64,000 bases of DNA, taken from the NCBI GenBank assembly GCA_025642075.2, contig JAODUO010000627.1, positions 74,501-138,500 on the forward strand, read 5' to 3'. Each line of letters opens with the position of its first letter. The stretch's first letter is position 1. A program made the position numbers and the translations under genes. Positions 12,433 through 23,900 of the stretch are shown piece after piece. The notes below the pieces were generated by a model. It was not told the origin of the DNA. It saw only the letters and a program-made list of their open reading frames with translations, and did no database searches. The stretch is from Ridgeia piscesae (lineage: Eukaryota > Annelida > Polychaeta > Sabellida > Siboglinidae).

Positions 12433-13345
12433 CCACTGAGTACAACTGTCATCATGGTACAATTGCCACGGTAAAACAACCACGGTACAACCATAACCAT
12501 GGTACAACCATCACCATGGTACAACTCCATGGTACAACCATCACCACGGTACAACCATCACCATGGTACAACCGTCATCATGGTACAACCGCCACGGTAC
12601 AACCATCACCACGGTACAACTGTCATCATGGTACAACTGCCACGGTACAACCATCACGGTACAACCACCACGGTACAACAGCCACGGTACAACCACAACG
12701 GTACAACCACCACGGTCCAACCACCACGGTACAACCACCATGGTACAACCATCACCACGGTACAACCATCACCACGGTACAACCGTCACCATAGTACAAC
12801 CGTCATCATGATACAACCGCCACTGTACAACCATCACCACAGTACAACCGTCATCATGATACAACTGCCACGGTACAATCATCACCACGGTACAACCGTC
12901 ACCATGGTACAACTGCCACGGTACAACTCAAGGTTCAACTCCACGGTACAACCGTCACCATGGTACAACTGTTGTCATGGTACAACTGCCACGGTACAAC
13001 CATCACCACGGTACAACCATCACCATGGTACAACTGTCGTCATGGTACAACTGCCACGGTACAACCGTCATCATGGTACAACTGCCACGGTACAACCGTC
13101 ACCATGGTACAACTGCCACGGTACAACTGTCATCATGGTACAACTGCCACGGTACAACCGTCATCATGGTACAACTGCCACGGTACAACCGTCACCATGG
13201 TACAACTGTCGTCATGGTACAACTGCCACGGTACAACCATCACCACGGTACAACCGCCGTCACCATGGTACAACTGCCACGGTACAACCGCTACGGTACA
13301 ATCATGACGGTATAACCATCACCACACTACAACCGCCACAGTAGT
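12433..13345 (+). repeat. Mixed 14/17-bp derivative of the preceding minisatellite
   Basis: Units keep the ggtacaac core, but many have an added trinucleotide, as in ggtacaaccatcaccac or ggtacaactgtcatcat. This gives a 14/17-bp mixture, and the boundary with the 14-bp part is fairly sharp at about 12432. Confidence 0.93.
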
Positions 13346-13545
13346 CCCACTGTCTTCTCATTAACTGTATTGGTGGTTTCACATTATAGGTATCATTTCA
13401 CAGCTATCGCATCCTGTCGCATCGCTTCGTATCACATCAAAGCAGACTTGGCATTTTCTATTCAATCAACACTGGCCTCAGGCCAATAATAATATAATCA
13501 GACCAGGTCAGACCACAACATTTCAGACAATGGGGTCAGATCGCT

Positions 13546-14060
13546 TTAAAGCGACATGGTCCGTTCGTGGCTTTTTAATTTTATTGCAAAATCATGTTAT
13601 ACGGTATAAATTATACCTATTATATAGTAAAGACAGTCAAAATATGTTTTCATGTACCATTTAGGGGTTGAAAATAGATGCAGTAAGGGCGCTTAACTCT
13701 GTGTACACATCGACCACGAGGCGTTTTCGAAACCGTTGTAGGCGTGGCTAAAAGCCCAGAAGGAAATGCATGATCACGCGATGCAGTATCACGTGAACAC
13801 AAGTTGACGCCACTAACACCACACCCAGCCAGGTGCACGGCTCCCAGTTGGTAAAGGTCAAAGGGTGGGTGTCACTAGCGGCGATTTGAGTGACAGGCGT
13901 CGGGATTCTTATAAACATTCGACGTTTAACATTGCGATGCCAGTTCTGTTTCGATAAAACATTTATTAGCGGTCAGGACGCTACAATAGTTATAATTTAT
14001 ACTGATTAACATGATTTTGCAATAAAAATAAAAAGCCACAAACTGATCATGTTGCTTTAA
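13546..14060. mobile_element. TTAA-flanked MITE with long terminal inverted repeats
   Basis: TTAA lies at 13546-13549 and again at 14057-14060. Inside these, the left end begins AGCGACATGGTC and the reverse complement of the right end begins AGCAACATGATC. The similarity continues for about 70 bp at roughly 80-85 percent by eye, including the shared block TTTTATTGCAAAATCATGTT. The interior has no transposase-like frame. The right-hand 400 bp recurs in RPL9 intron 1 (42547-42946). TTAA target duplications suggest mobilisation by a piggyBac- or Sola3-type transposase (inference). Confidence 0.8.
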
Positions 14061-14267
14061 CACCCACAACCTGCAGATGACGGCAATTAAAAAAAATTGT
14101 GATTTTATTCACCGGGTCACAAGGTTGGGTCATTTATAATCATGGATATTCAATAAGATGGCGTGTCAAGATGCCTGGGTCTTGGTGATGAAGGTCACGT
14201 GTTTGAGAATTTTGCGACGTTCGTGAAATGAAATAATGACAGGACTTGCAGCATTGGAGGGAGAGCA

Positions 14268-14700
14268 CAGGACACACAAAGTGGCATGGTTTGACAGGAC
14301 CCACAAAGTGGCATGGTTTGACAGGACACAAAAAGTGGCATGGTTTGACAGGACACACAAAGTGGCATGGTTTGACAGGACATACAAAGTGGCATGGTTT
14401 GACAGGACATACAAAGTGGCATGGTTTGACAGGACATACAAAGTGGCATGGTTTGACAGGACATACAAAGTGGCATGGTTTGACAGGACATACAAAGTGG
14501 CATGGTTTGACAGGACATACAAAGTGGCATGGCTTGACAGGACATACAAAGTGGCATGGCTTGACAGGACATACAAAGTGGCATGGTTTGACAGGACATA
14601 TAAAGTGGCATGGTTTGACAGGACATACAAAGTGGCATGGCTTGACAGGACATACAAAGTGGCATGGTTTGACAGGACATACAAAGTGGCATGGCTTGAT
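14268..14700 (+). repeat. 27-bp minisatellite, about 16 copies
   Basis: The unit aggacatacaaagtggca followed by tggtttgac is very homogeneous. Frames are open on both strands because the unit is divisible by three. Confidence 0.96.
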
Positions 14701-14854
14701 ACTATACCCTTTACTCTGGAGTTGAACGAATGTGGCAGAATTCTTGAAATATTAATATTTTACAAAAAAATCTGACAGCCAGTGGATGGTAAGTATGTTC
14801 AGAAGCGGATTTAAAAATTTAGCGAATCTGACCAAATTTGTTCAGCATTGGTGA

Positions 14855-15300
14855 CATAGATTCAGTTGACGCCTTGACACTTTTGACAACTCTTGACAGT
14901 ACAACTCTTGACAGGCCCATGTTTTATGGTTGTAGAACATTTTACTATCCAACTCCAGTTGACACTGCATGTTGACTGTTGACAATACATGTTGACATTG
15001 CATGTTGACTGTTGACACTACATGCTGACACTGCATGTTGACAGTTGACACTATTTTTTGACACTGTCTGTTGACAGTTGACACTGCATGTTGACACTGT
15101 ATTGACAGTTGAAACTGCATATTGACACTGCATGTTGACACTGCATGTTGACACTATGTGTGGTCACTGTGTGTTGACAGTTGACACTATGTGTTGACAC
15201 TGCATGTTGACAGTTGACACTACGTGTTGACACTGTGTGTTGACAGTTGACACTGCATGTTGACACTGTGTGTTGACACTGTGTGTTGACAGTTGACAAT
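14855..15300 (+). repeat. Irregular TGTTGACA-type tandem repeat
   Basis: Blocks such as ttgacactgcatg and ttgacagttgacactgtgtg alternate with variable spacing of about 13-20 bp. It is less regular than the neighbouring arrays. Confidence 0.85.
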
Positions 15301-15369
15301 TTTAAAAGTGATATGCATTTCTAATTTAATAAATGTGATTTAAAGAAATCCAATATTTAAAATAATATT

Positions 15370-15569
15370 GAGAAGGAAGTATTCTGCCACCCAGCTGAAC
15401 ACTCCTCTTTCACATATGTCCACCACTGCATATAGCCAGATACCTCATTGTACAGCTGAATACACTACGGCACAGTAGCATGAACAAAACTGTCCAGCAG
15501 AATGAGGATCTGAACCCTGACCTTTTGGCTGTCAGCCAAATATTCTAACCACTGCTCCACTCCTACTGG
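15370..15569 (-). mobile_element. tRNA-derived SINE or tRNA pseudogene
   Basis: On the minus strand, 15569-15494 resembles a tRNA of about 76 nt. It has a 9-bp terminal stem (CCAGTAGGA with TTCTGCTGG, one wobble), an A-box-like gcagtggttaga, and a TTGG/CCAA anticodon-type stem around a seven-base loop. A B-box-like GGTTCAGATCC follows. The sequence continues about 125 bp as a possible SINE body. A genuine functional tRNA is unlikely because the D-arm is irregular. Confidence 0.5.
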
Positions 15570-15579
15570 CTGTAAGGGC

Positions 15580-16440
15580 GATACTATTCCAATTTCACAA
15601 ACAATTACGCTAAATTCCACCGATCTCTGTCCGAATCACTGTAGGCAGAAGGAAATCGTTCACTGACCCGTCATGATTACATGTATTTAACAACACCTCA
15701 ACCAGTAATCCCCAGTGACTACGGTCCGTCCTCACTGCTGTACTCTATCATCGCCTTTCTAATCACTGAAAATCACACTTCTTACATAATATGACTAATT
15801 ATGCCGCACATTTAGTTAGGCTACTTATTTATTTAGATGTATTCACAACGATCGCCATGGAGTCCAGCACGGCACGGTTCAATCGCTGTCGATTTGTAAT
15901 CAATTTCTCACACGCAGCTGAGTAAGTGACGTCAGTTCACACTTAGTCACCTCACAGTCACCGTACTGAGTAACTGTTGGAAATGACTGACTGAAATAGA
16001 CAAGGAGCAGGAGTTGAGAAATCAGTAACACTCGGGTGCATGGTGTCACTAGTGGTGTTGATATTGGCACGCCAGGCAGGGTGTCTGGGTGCAATGTGTG
16101 CGAATATAGAACACACCAAGCACACAACGCATGTCGCACGCACCCACAGTGCTTGTGTTAATCAATGCCCAATCAATCGCAGTAGAACAGTGCCGGATAA
16201 TCCACACTTGATTGGAACAATCACAGCCACGAGTGACAGCTGTCAATCACAGACAAAATGTGTACTGCACCGACACACTACTAGGGTACATGACCTTCCA
16301 GACCGTGAAAAGAAAATGTTTTATGTGTGGTAATTAAAAAATATCACTTGCGCTATGCTTACACGAATGCATACGAATGATTATCAACAATACTGACATG
16401 CAAAATATTGGTGCACATGGTTAATGATGTAACCGTATTG
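15580..16440. other. Unique sequence, nothing recognised
   Basis: No gene or repeat could be supported. Short open frames near 15900-16330 show no recognisable domain. Confidence 0.4.
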
Positions 16441-16695
16441 CAAATTGGAAGATGTCGTTCTGAGGACACAATCACACTCGACCATGGACACGACATATTT
16501 GATTATGACGTGTGGAACTAAGACCACAGGAACCCAACAAAGAGGATGGCACCTTCTAAGTGCATTGGAAAGCGGAAGAGGTAGACCACGACTGAGCTGG
16601 GAGGAAACTGGGAAGGACAAATTGGCAGGTTTAGGAAGGGAGTGGCGAGTGACATCAATTGAAGGGGAATGGAGACTGAATTGGAAACCATAGCT
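16440..16695 (+). pseudogene. Possible decayed LINE C-terminal fragment
   Basis: The open frame 16445-16693 encodes GRGRPRLSWEETGKDKLAGL followed by a Trp-rich end. This resembles the GRPxxxW...L tail after the reverse transcriptase of some non-LTR elements. No RT motifs are present upstream, so it would be a 5'-truncated remnant. A chance similarity cannot be excluded. Confidence 0.3.
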
Positions 16696-17061
16696 GTATG
16701 TAGAGACCTGTCCACCCATCATTTGGACGGGTAAAATCTGTTTTGGATGGTAAGAAATGTCACTGGATGGGAAAAAATAAGGAGCAAAAAAGATCTTCCA
16801 AAATCATAGATATTATCAGTATGATGCTTTGAAAATGGGTGTGTTTGTAGTTTGTAATTCACTTCTGGACTGGCTTGAGTTGTCAGTCAACATGCATGCA
16901 TCTACATACAAATGTGTGACTGCTGGCAAAAAGTTTACCCTGCATAAAGTACTGGAAGTGAAGGTAATCATTATTACAAAGTAACTATTTTTACATCTAA
17001 ATCCTGAAACAAAGCTCACATGCTGCCCGGCAAAATGGTTGGTCAATGGTCACTCTCAGAC

Positions 17062-17570
17062 TTGATGCAGTGTTACTGCTGTCAGCAGACATGATGACAC
17101 TGAGAGATGTAAAGTATTACAGCTGTCAACAGACTTGATGACACTGAGAGATGTAAAGTATTACAGCTGTCAACAGACTTGATGACACTGAGAGATGTAA
17201 AGTATTACAGCTGTCAACAGACTTGATGACACTGAGAGATGTAAAGTATTACAGCTGTCAACAGACTTGATGACACTGAGAGATGTAAAGTATTACAGTT
17301 ATCAGCAGACTTGATGACACTGAGAGATGTAAAGTATTACAGCTGTCAACAGAGTCTTGATGACACTGAGATATGTAAAGTATTACAGCTGTCAACAGAG
17401 TCTTGATGACACTGAGATATGTAAAGTATTACAGCTGTCAACAGAGTCTTGATGACACTGAGAGATGTAAAGTATTACAGCTGTCAACAAACATGATGAC
17501 ACTGAGGGACGTAAAGTATTACAGCTGTCAACAGACTTGATGACACTGAGGTATGTAAAGTGGATATGCA
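17062..17570 (+). repeat. 44-bp minisatellite, about 11.5 copies
   Basis: The unit contains agctgtcaacagacttgatg followed by acactgagagatgtaaagta. Most copies are nearly identical, and some have an extra 'gt' (acagagtcttg). Confidence 0.95.
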
Positions 17571-18495
17571 AAGTTACAAACGTAAGTTTTGAAGGATGGA
17601 TTTGCAACAGTAAAAACATAAAAATAGGTCTATTTTGATGACAGTCCTCTCTTAACTTCAAGAAACAATACAAAAACAATTTTTTTTATTTTGTATGAGT
17701 AAAACCTACAAAATCTGAGCAGTGACTCATAATGTGTCAAAATAACACAAGCTAAGTAGAACAATTATTGGCCATAAATACGCATAATTTATTAAAATTC
17801 TAAAGTGCACACTTCTGTGTGGGATGACTCAAATTGTGTACGTCAGGTCACGCGTCATGTGATGTCACTGTATGAAGAGTGACCCTCTGTGTTGGCAACC
17901 TCTCTGGCAGGTCTGGCACTTCCTGGCACGTCCTGGCAGTTGGCAGTTGAATACAAGTTACACACAAAGTGCTAAAGCAATTAGCACTGAGTGAGTCACA
18001 ACCTGCTCCTGGCACAGGTGATTTAGATGGGACAGTTGTTGGGTCCTTTCTGGAGTCCATGTCAGGGGAAGAACAAACACTGTGGCATAGACAGGGCAAC
18101 TTCACACTCGGCGTATTGTTATGGTACTAGTTGTATGAACAAAAGTAACACATTAAAACAAACTTATATTATGTATTAAAAATGTATTAAAAATAAAAAA
18201 GTATACATTATGTCATGAAAGGTGGTGAAAATCAAAAAATAATTTATTAATCCTTATGAAAAGCTACAAACTACTGTGAACAGGAAAAGAAATTTTCAGA
18301 TATGTTGCGAACTGAGAGGAAATTAAAAGTGCAAAGAAGGAACTTATATTTACTTTATGATGTTGGAATTCACTAAATATATAATAAAATATGTAATATT
18401 CATAGCAAAATATCACGTGTTATTTCATTTATGTTACTTTATTTATTTCTGGAAAATTACTAATTACCTGTGAAAAAAATCTTCCCACTACACAT
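17571..18495. other. Unique AT-rich sequence
   Basis: No gene is supported. The frame at 17848-18105 (-) has no recognisable domain. Confidence 0.4.
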
Positions 18496-18499
18496 ACAA

Positions 18500-19034
18500 T
18501 AAATCTAGTTACCTCACACAACTACATCTAGGACAAGTTTCATCTAATTACCTCACACAACTACAACTAGGACAAGTTTCATCTAATTACCTCACACAAC
18601 TACAACTAGGACAAGTTTCATCTAATTACCTCACACAACTACAACTAGGACAAGTTTCATCTAATTACCTCACACAACTACAACTAGGACAAGTTTCATC
18701 TAATTACCTCACACAACTACAACTAGGACAAGTTTCATCTAATTACCCACACAACTACAACTAGGACAAGTTTCATCTAATTACCTCACACAACTAATTT
18801 CAACAATACCTAGGACAAGTTTCATCTAATTACCTCACACAACTACAACTAGGACAAGTTTCATCTAATTACCTCACACAACTACAACTAGGACAAGTTT
18901 CATCTAATTACCTCACCCAACTACAACTAGGACAAGTTTCATCTAATTACCTCACACAACTAGGACAAGTTTCATCTAATTACCTCACACAACTACAACT
19001 AGGACAAGTTTCATCTAATTACCTCACACACTAG
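18500..19034 (+). repeat. 39-bp minisatellite, about 13.5 copies
   Basis: The unit contains ctcacacaactacaactagg followed by acaagtttcatctaattac. It is very homogeneous, with one interrupted copy at about 18790-18820 and a shortened copy near 18960. Confidence 0.95.
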
Positions 19035-20955
19035 GAGGAGGATTTCCTGTTTTTATTGTGATTTTAAAATGTAACTGTCAAAACGTCTGGTTATTTTAAG
19101 ATTTGTCATGCACAATTTGATTCCTCTATGACTGTACGACATAATTGACAAGGCAGGGTGTAAGTGAACTCAGTGAAGTCACACACAAGAGCATACCTTC
19201 AATATATGCTAATTACTTGCAAAAACTTCATCCATGTAATTTTAGAAAATATATTCCGAATGAGAAAACGGCATTCCTTTAAAAAAAATCCTGCATGGGG
19301 GATCCATTATTATGTGGTAATGTCAATGGATAAGTCAGACAATGCCACATCATTTGGGGTCAAGCATTGATGGTGGTTATGTTTTCAATTAACTGTACCT
19401 TCATCTGCCACACTCTGTGATAAATCAGCAAATACAAGAAACAGCCAATGAATTACAGATGCATGTCTAACGCTAAAACAGAAACAGCATCTAACATTAA
19501 TAGGCAGGTGAGGGTGGGTGGCGCCGAGTTCAGATGTAAAATGTTGATCTATGAAGCAGTAACTGACAGAGAGAGCTGAACGGTGGCTGAGTAGGACAAG
19601 ATGAGACTGGAATCAGAGGCCAGGACTGTTCATGCGTTGGTCATATTTAGTGTTCATTAATAAACAAAAACATCCAGTTGAAAGATTGCTGCACAAATAA
19701 ATACATGTTGTATATTCATGATCCAGTCTAAAAATTGACATCCAAAGACACCATATATGTTGTTACTGTCATATTTAAGTATAAATTAGCAACCAGAGAG
19801 GCCCAAAATTAGACAAATTTAAGTTGAGATTGACTAAATGAATTAAGGAAGGAATTTAAAACTGATATGGTTGTTAAATTATTTGCTATAAACAAACCTG
19901 ATTCAATGAGTTAAATTAGTTGAACGTGGTTGTGGTTGTACGACACAATACGAACTCCTGTAAGTCTTCTTGTGACAGAGCCTGATGCACGTGATTGAAA
20001 AACGAACATTCGATTAACTGAAATGGATGAATTTAACATATCCCCGTTAAAAACTAAAGGTCACTGAGCAAAGTAATTAACCAACAGAGAATTACTCCAA
20101 GTCCTATCCACAGCCTCGAAATTCCCAGAAACAAAACAAACAACATTAAATGCACTCAAATCGAGCAGAAATCCCTCAAGTGATAGAAAATACAATGAAA
20201 CCATTTTATAATTACATCACCAGCATCCCTCACTCAGCCACAGTTCCCATTCGTTGTGGCTATAGTTCTAACCAAATTGGTTTTAACACTGTATAGACGT
20301 ATCTATTATTTTAATGTGTGTGTATACCAAACCACATGGGCTTAAGTGCAAACAACGAGGTCCTGCAAATAAAATAAACACTCCACACACAGTTAAAAAA
20401 CCACATCTTTTCTATCTATGTGCTCAAAAATATTTGTCTGAAAATATTTTCATATTTGGATTTCTTTCCTCACCACTGAAACTGTCAGCTCAGCGTGACA
20501 TCTTAATACCATTTCGATTCAATCTGGTTTTAAATTCTGCCACAATTCCAGTCAGGTGTGGGAACTGGTCACCATAAAGTTGATGTACTGAGGTAGATGT
20601 CTTATGTGTATATTCGTTTATATATCTGTGATAAACACAACCTTACAACTACAGAAAATATATTTACATTTTTCTCTCTAATTAGTTTATTTCTTTGACT
20701 TTCTTTCCCACAATGAAAAATGTTTGGGGGAATATTTCAAACTACAGTAGAGAACAATAAGATATATTTATCCATCAACATGCACTACTTATGTTGCGAT
20801 GCCAAAAAGATATAAAACACAGAATTTGAACACCCACGTGTTATTTGGCAATGATCAAATTGTTTCACACTTGAATAGCATGGCTGAATTAGCAACATGA
20901 CCTCTGGAAAGTAGCCAGATATCTGTAATATGGCAGGAAGGAATCGTAACCTGAA
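19035..20955. other. Unique AT-rich intergenic sequence
   Basis: About 1.9 kb without a supportable gene, RNA or repeat array. Confidence 0.4.
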
Positions 20956-20957
20956 AA

Positions 20958-23900
20958 CATGATGATGTCATGATGGTGGTCATTGTGGACACGATGTTGT
21001 CAAGATGGTGGTCTCTGTGGACAGGATGTTGTCATGATGGTGGTCTTTGTGGACAGGATGTTGTCATGATGATGGTCATTGTGGACAGGATGTTGTCATG
21101 ATGGTGGTCTTTGTGGAAAGGATGTTGTCATGATGGTGGTCACTGAGGACAAGATGTTGTCACGATGGTGGTCATTGTGGACAGGATGTTGTCAAGATGG
21201 TGGTTTTTGGACAGGATTTGCCCTGATGGTGGTCTTTTTGGAAAGGATTTTTTTTGGGGCATTTGGTTTTTGGTGGGTCTTTGTGGACAGGATGTTGTCA
21301 TGATGGTGGTCATTGTGGACAGGATGTTGTCAAGATGGTGGTCATTGTGGACAGGATGTTGTCATTGGTGGTCATTGTGGACAGGATGTTGTCATGATGG
21401 TGGTCATTTGGAAAGGGTGTTGTCAAGATGGTGGTCATTTGGGGCAGGATGTTGTCATTAAAGGTGGTCATTGTGGACAGGATGTTGTAAGATGGTGGGC
21501 ATTTGGAAAGGGTGTTGTCAAGATGGTGGTCATTGGACAGGATGTTGTCAAGGTGGTCATTGTGGACAGGATGTTGTCAAGAAGGTGGTCATTGTGGACA
21601 GGGTTTTGTCATGATGGTGGTTTATTTTGGACAGGGTGTTGTCATGATGGTGGTTTATTGTGGACAGGATGTTGTCATGATGATGGTCATTGTGGACAGG
21701 ATGTTGCTGATGGTGGACATTTGGGCAGGATGTTGTTATATTTGGGTTTTCTTTGGGGGAAGGGTGTTGTCCGGGTGGTGGTCATTGGTTTTTTAAGGGT
21801 GTTGTCATGATGATGGTCATTGGGGGGACAGGGGTGTTGTAAAGATTTGGGGGTCACTGGGACAGGATGTTGTCAAGAGGGGTCATTGTGGACAGGATGT
21901 TGGGGCATGATTTGGGGGTCGGGGGGCAGGATGTTGTCATGATGGTGATCATTGTGGGCAGGATGTTGTCAAAGGATTTGGGGGGGGTCAATTATTTTGG
22001 GAAAAGGGGGGGTTTTCAAGATGGTGGTCATTACGGACAGGGTGTTGTCAAGATGGTGGTTTTTTTTTGGGGGGAAGGGTGTTGTCAGATGGTAAAAACA
22101 AATTGTGGACAGGGGTGTTGTTTAAAAATTGGGTGGGTTCCAATTTGGGGGGACAGGATGGGTTGGGCCGGGTGGTTCAAATGGGGGACAGGGTGTTTTC
22201 AAAGGATTTGGGGTGGTCATTGTGGACAGGGTGTTGTCAGATGATGGTCATTGTGGACAGGATGTTTTCATGATGGTGGACATTGTGGACAGGATGTTGT
22301 CATGATGGTGGCTTTTTGGACAGGGGGTGTTGTCAAAGGGGGTCTTTTTGGACGGTGTTTTCAGGGTATGGTCATTTGGGGCAGGGTGGGTTTTTTTCCC
22401 CGAGGGTGGCATTTGTGGACAGGGGTGTTTTCATGATGGTGGCATTGGGACAGGGTGTTGTCATGATGGTGGTCTTTGTGGACAGGATGTTGCCCTGATT
22501 TTGGTCATTGGGACAGGATGTTGTAAAGATGGGGTCTTTTTGGGGAAGGGTGTTGGGCAAAATTGGTGGGGGAAAGGGTGTTGTCATGATGGTGGTCATT
22601 GTGGGCAGGATGTTGTCATGATGGTTTGGAATTTGTGGAACAGGATGTTGTCATGATGGTGGTTTTGTGGACAGGATGTTGTCAAGATGGTCATTGGGGA
22701 CAGGATGTTGTCATGATGGGTGGGCCGGGGCATTGTGGACCCAGGGGTGTTTGGGTTCATGGGTGGTGGAATTGTGGGGCAGGATGTTGTCATGATGGTT
22801 TTTGTGGACCGGGATGTTTTCTGAATTTTTTTTTTTATTGTGGACAGGATGTTGTCATGATGGTGGCCTTTTTTGGGCAGGATGTTGTCAAAGATGGAGG
22901 TTTCCCTTTTTGTGGACAGGATGTTGTCCCGGGTGGTGGTCTTGGGGGGGCAGGATGTTTTCTGATGGGTCATTGTGGACAGGATGTTGTCAAGATGGTG
23001 GAAATTTTGGACAGGATGTTGTCAGATGGTGGTCTTTTTACAGGATGTTGTCAGATGGTGGTCATTGTGGACAGGATGTTGTCAGATGGTGGTCTTTTTT
23101 GGGCAGGATGTTGTCATGATGGTGGTCATTTTGGGGCAGGGATGGGGGTTGGTTCCCCGGGGTTTGGGGGTCCCAAATTTTTGGAAGGATGTTTTCCATG
23201 ATGGTAAATTGGGGGGAACAGGATGTTGGGCATTTGGGGGGTTTTTGGTGGTCATTGTGGGAAAAAAAGGGGGTGGTTTTCCGGGTGATGGTCCTTTTGG
23301 ACAGGAGGTTGATGGGGTCTTTTTTGGACAGGATGTTGTCAGATGGTGGGCATTTTGGGGCAGGATGTTGTCAAGATGGTGGTCATTGTGGGCAGGATGT
23401 TGTCATGATGGTGGTCATTTTGGGCAGGGATTTTTTGGGCAAGGGGGGAAAGGTGGTCATTGGGGGACAGGGTGTTGGTTTTTTAAAGGTGGTCATTTTG
23501 GACGGGGTGTTGTCCCTGTTTGGGGTTTCAGGGGCAGGATGTTGTCATGATGATGGTCATTGTGGACAGGATGTTGTCCCATGGTGGTCTTGTGGACAGG
23601 ATGTTGTCATGATGGGGGCTTTTTGGGGAACAGGGTGTTTTCATTTTAAAAGGGTTGTCTTTGGTTTGGGCAGGATGTTGTCAGATGGTGGGCATTTTGG
23701 GGCAGGATGTTGTCAAGATGGTTTATTGTGGACAGGAAGTTGTCAAGGTGGTCACTGAAGACAGGATGTTGTCAAAGAAAAAAGGGTGGTTTTAAATTGT
23801 GGGCAGGATTTGGGGGGTTTTCATGGGTGGGGTGGTCATTGTGGGCAGGATGTTGTCATGATGGTGGTCATTGTGGGCAGGATGTTGTCATGATGGTGGT

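Noticed and set aside
11183..13344. Long Tyr/Gln/Arg-rich frames
   Set aside because: Product of the 14-bp repeat; no coding context.
14246..14725. Possible CRISPR-like array of 27-bp repeats
   Set aside because: Repeats are directly tandem with no unique spacers, and the window is an animal genome.
17848..18105. 85-codon minus frame
   Set aside because: No family resemblance and no supporting signals; likely chance.
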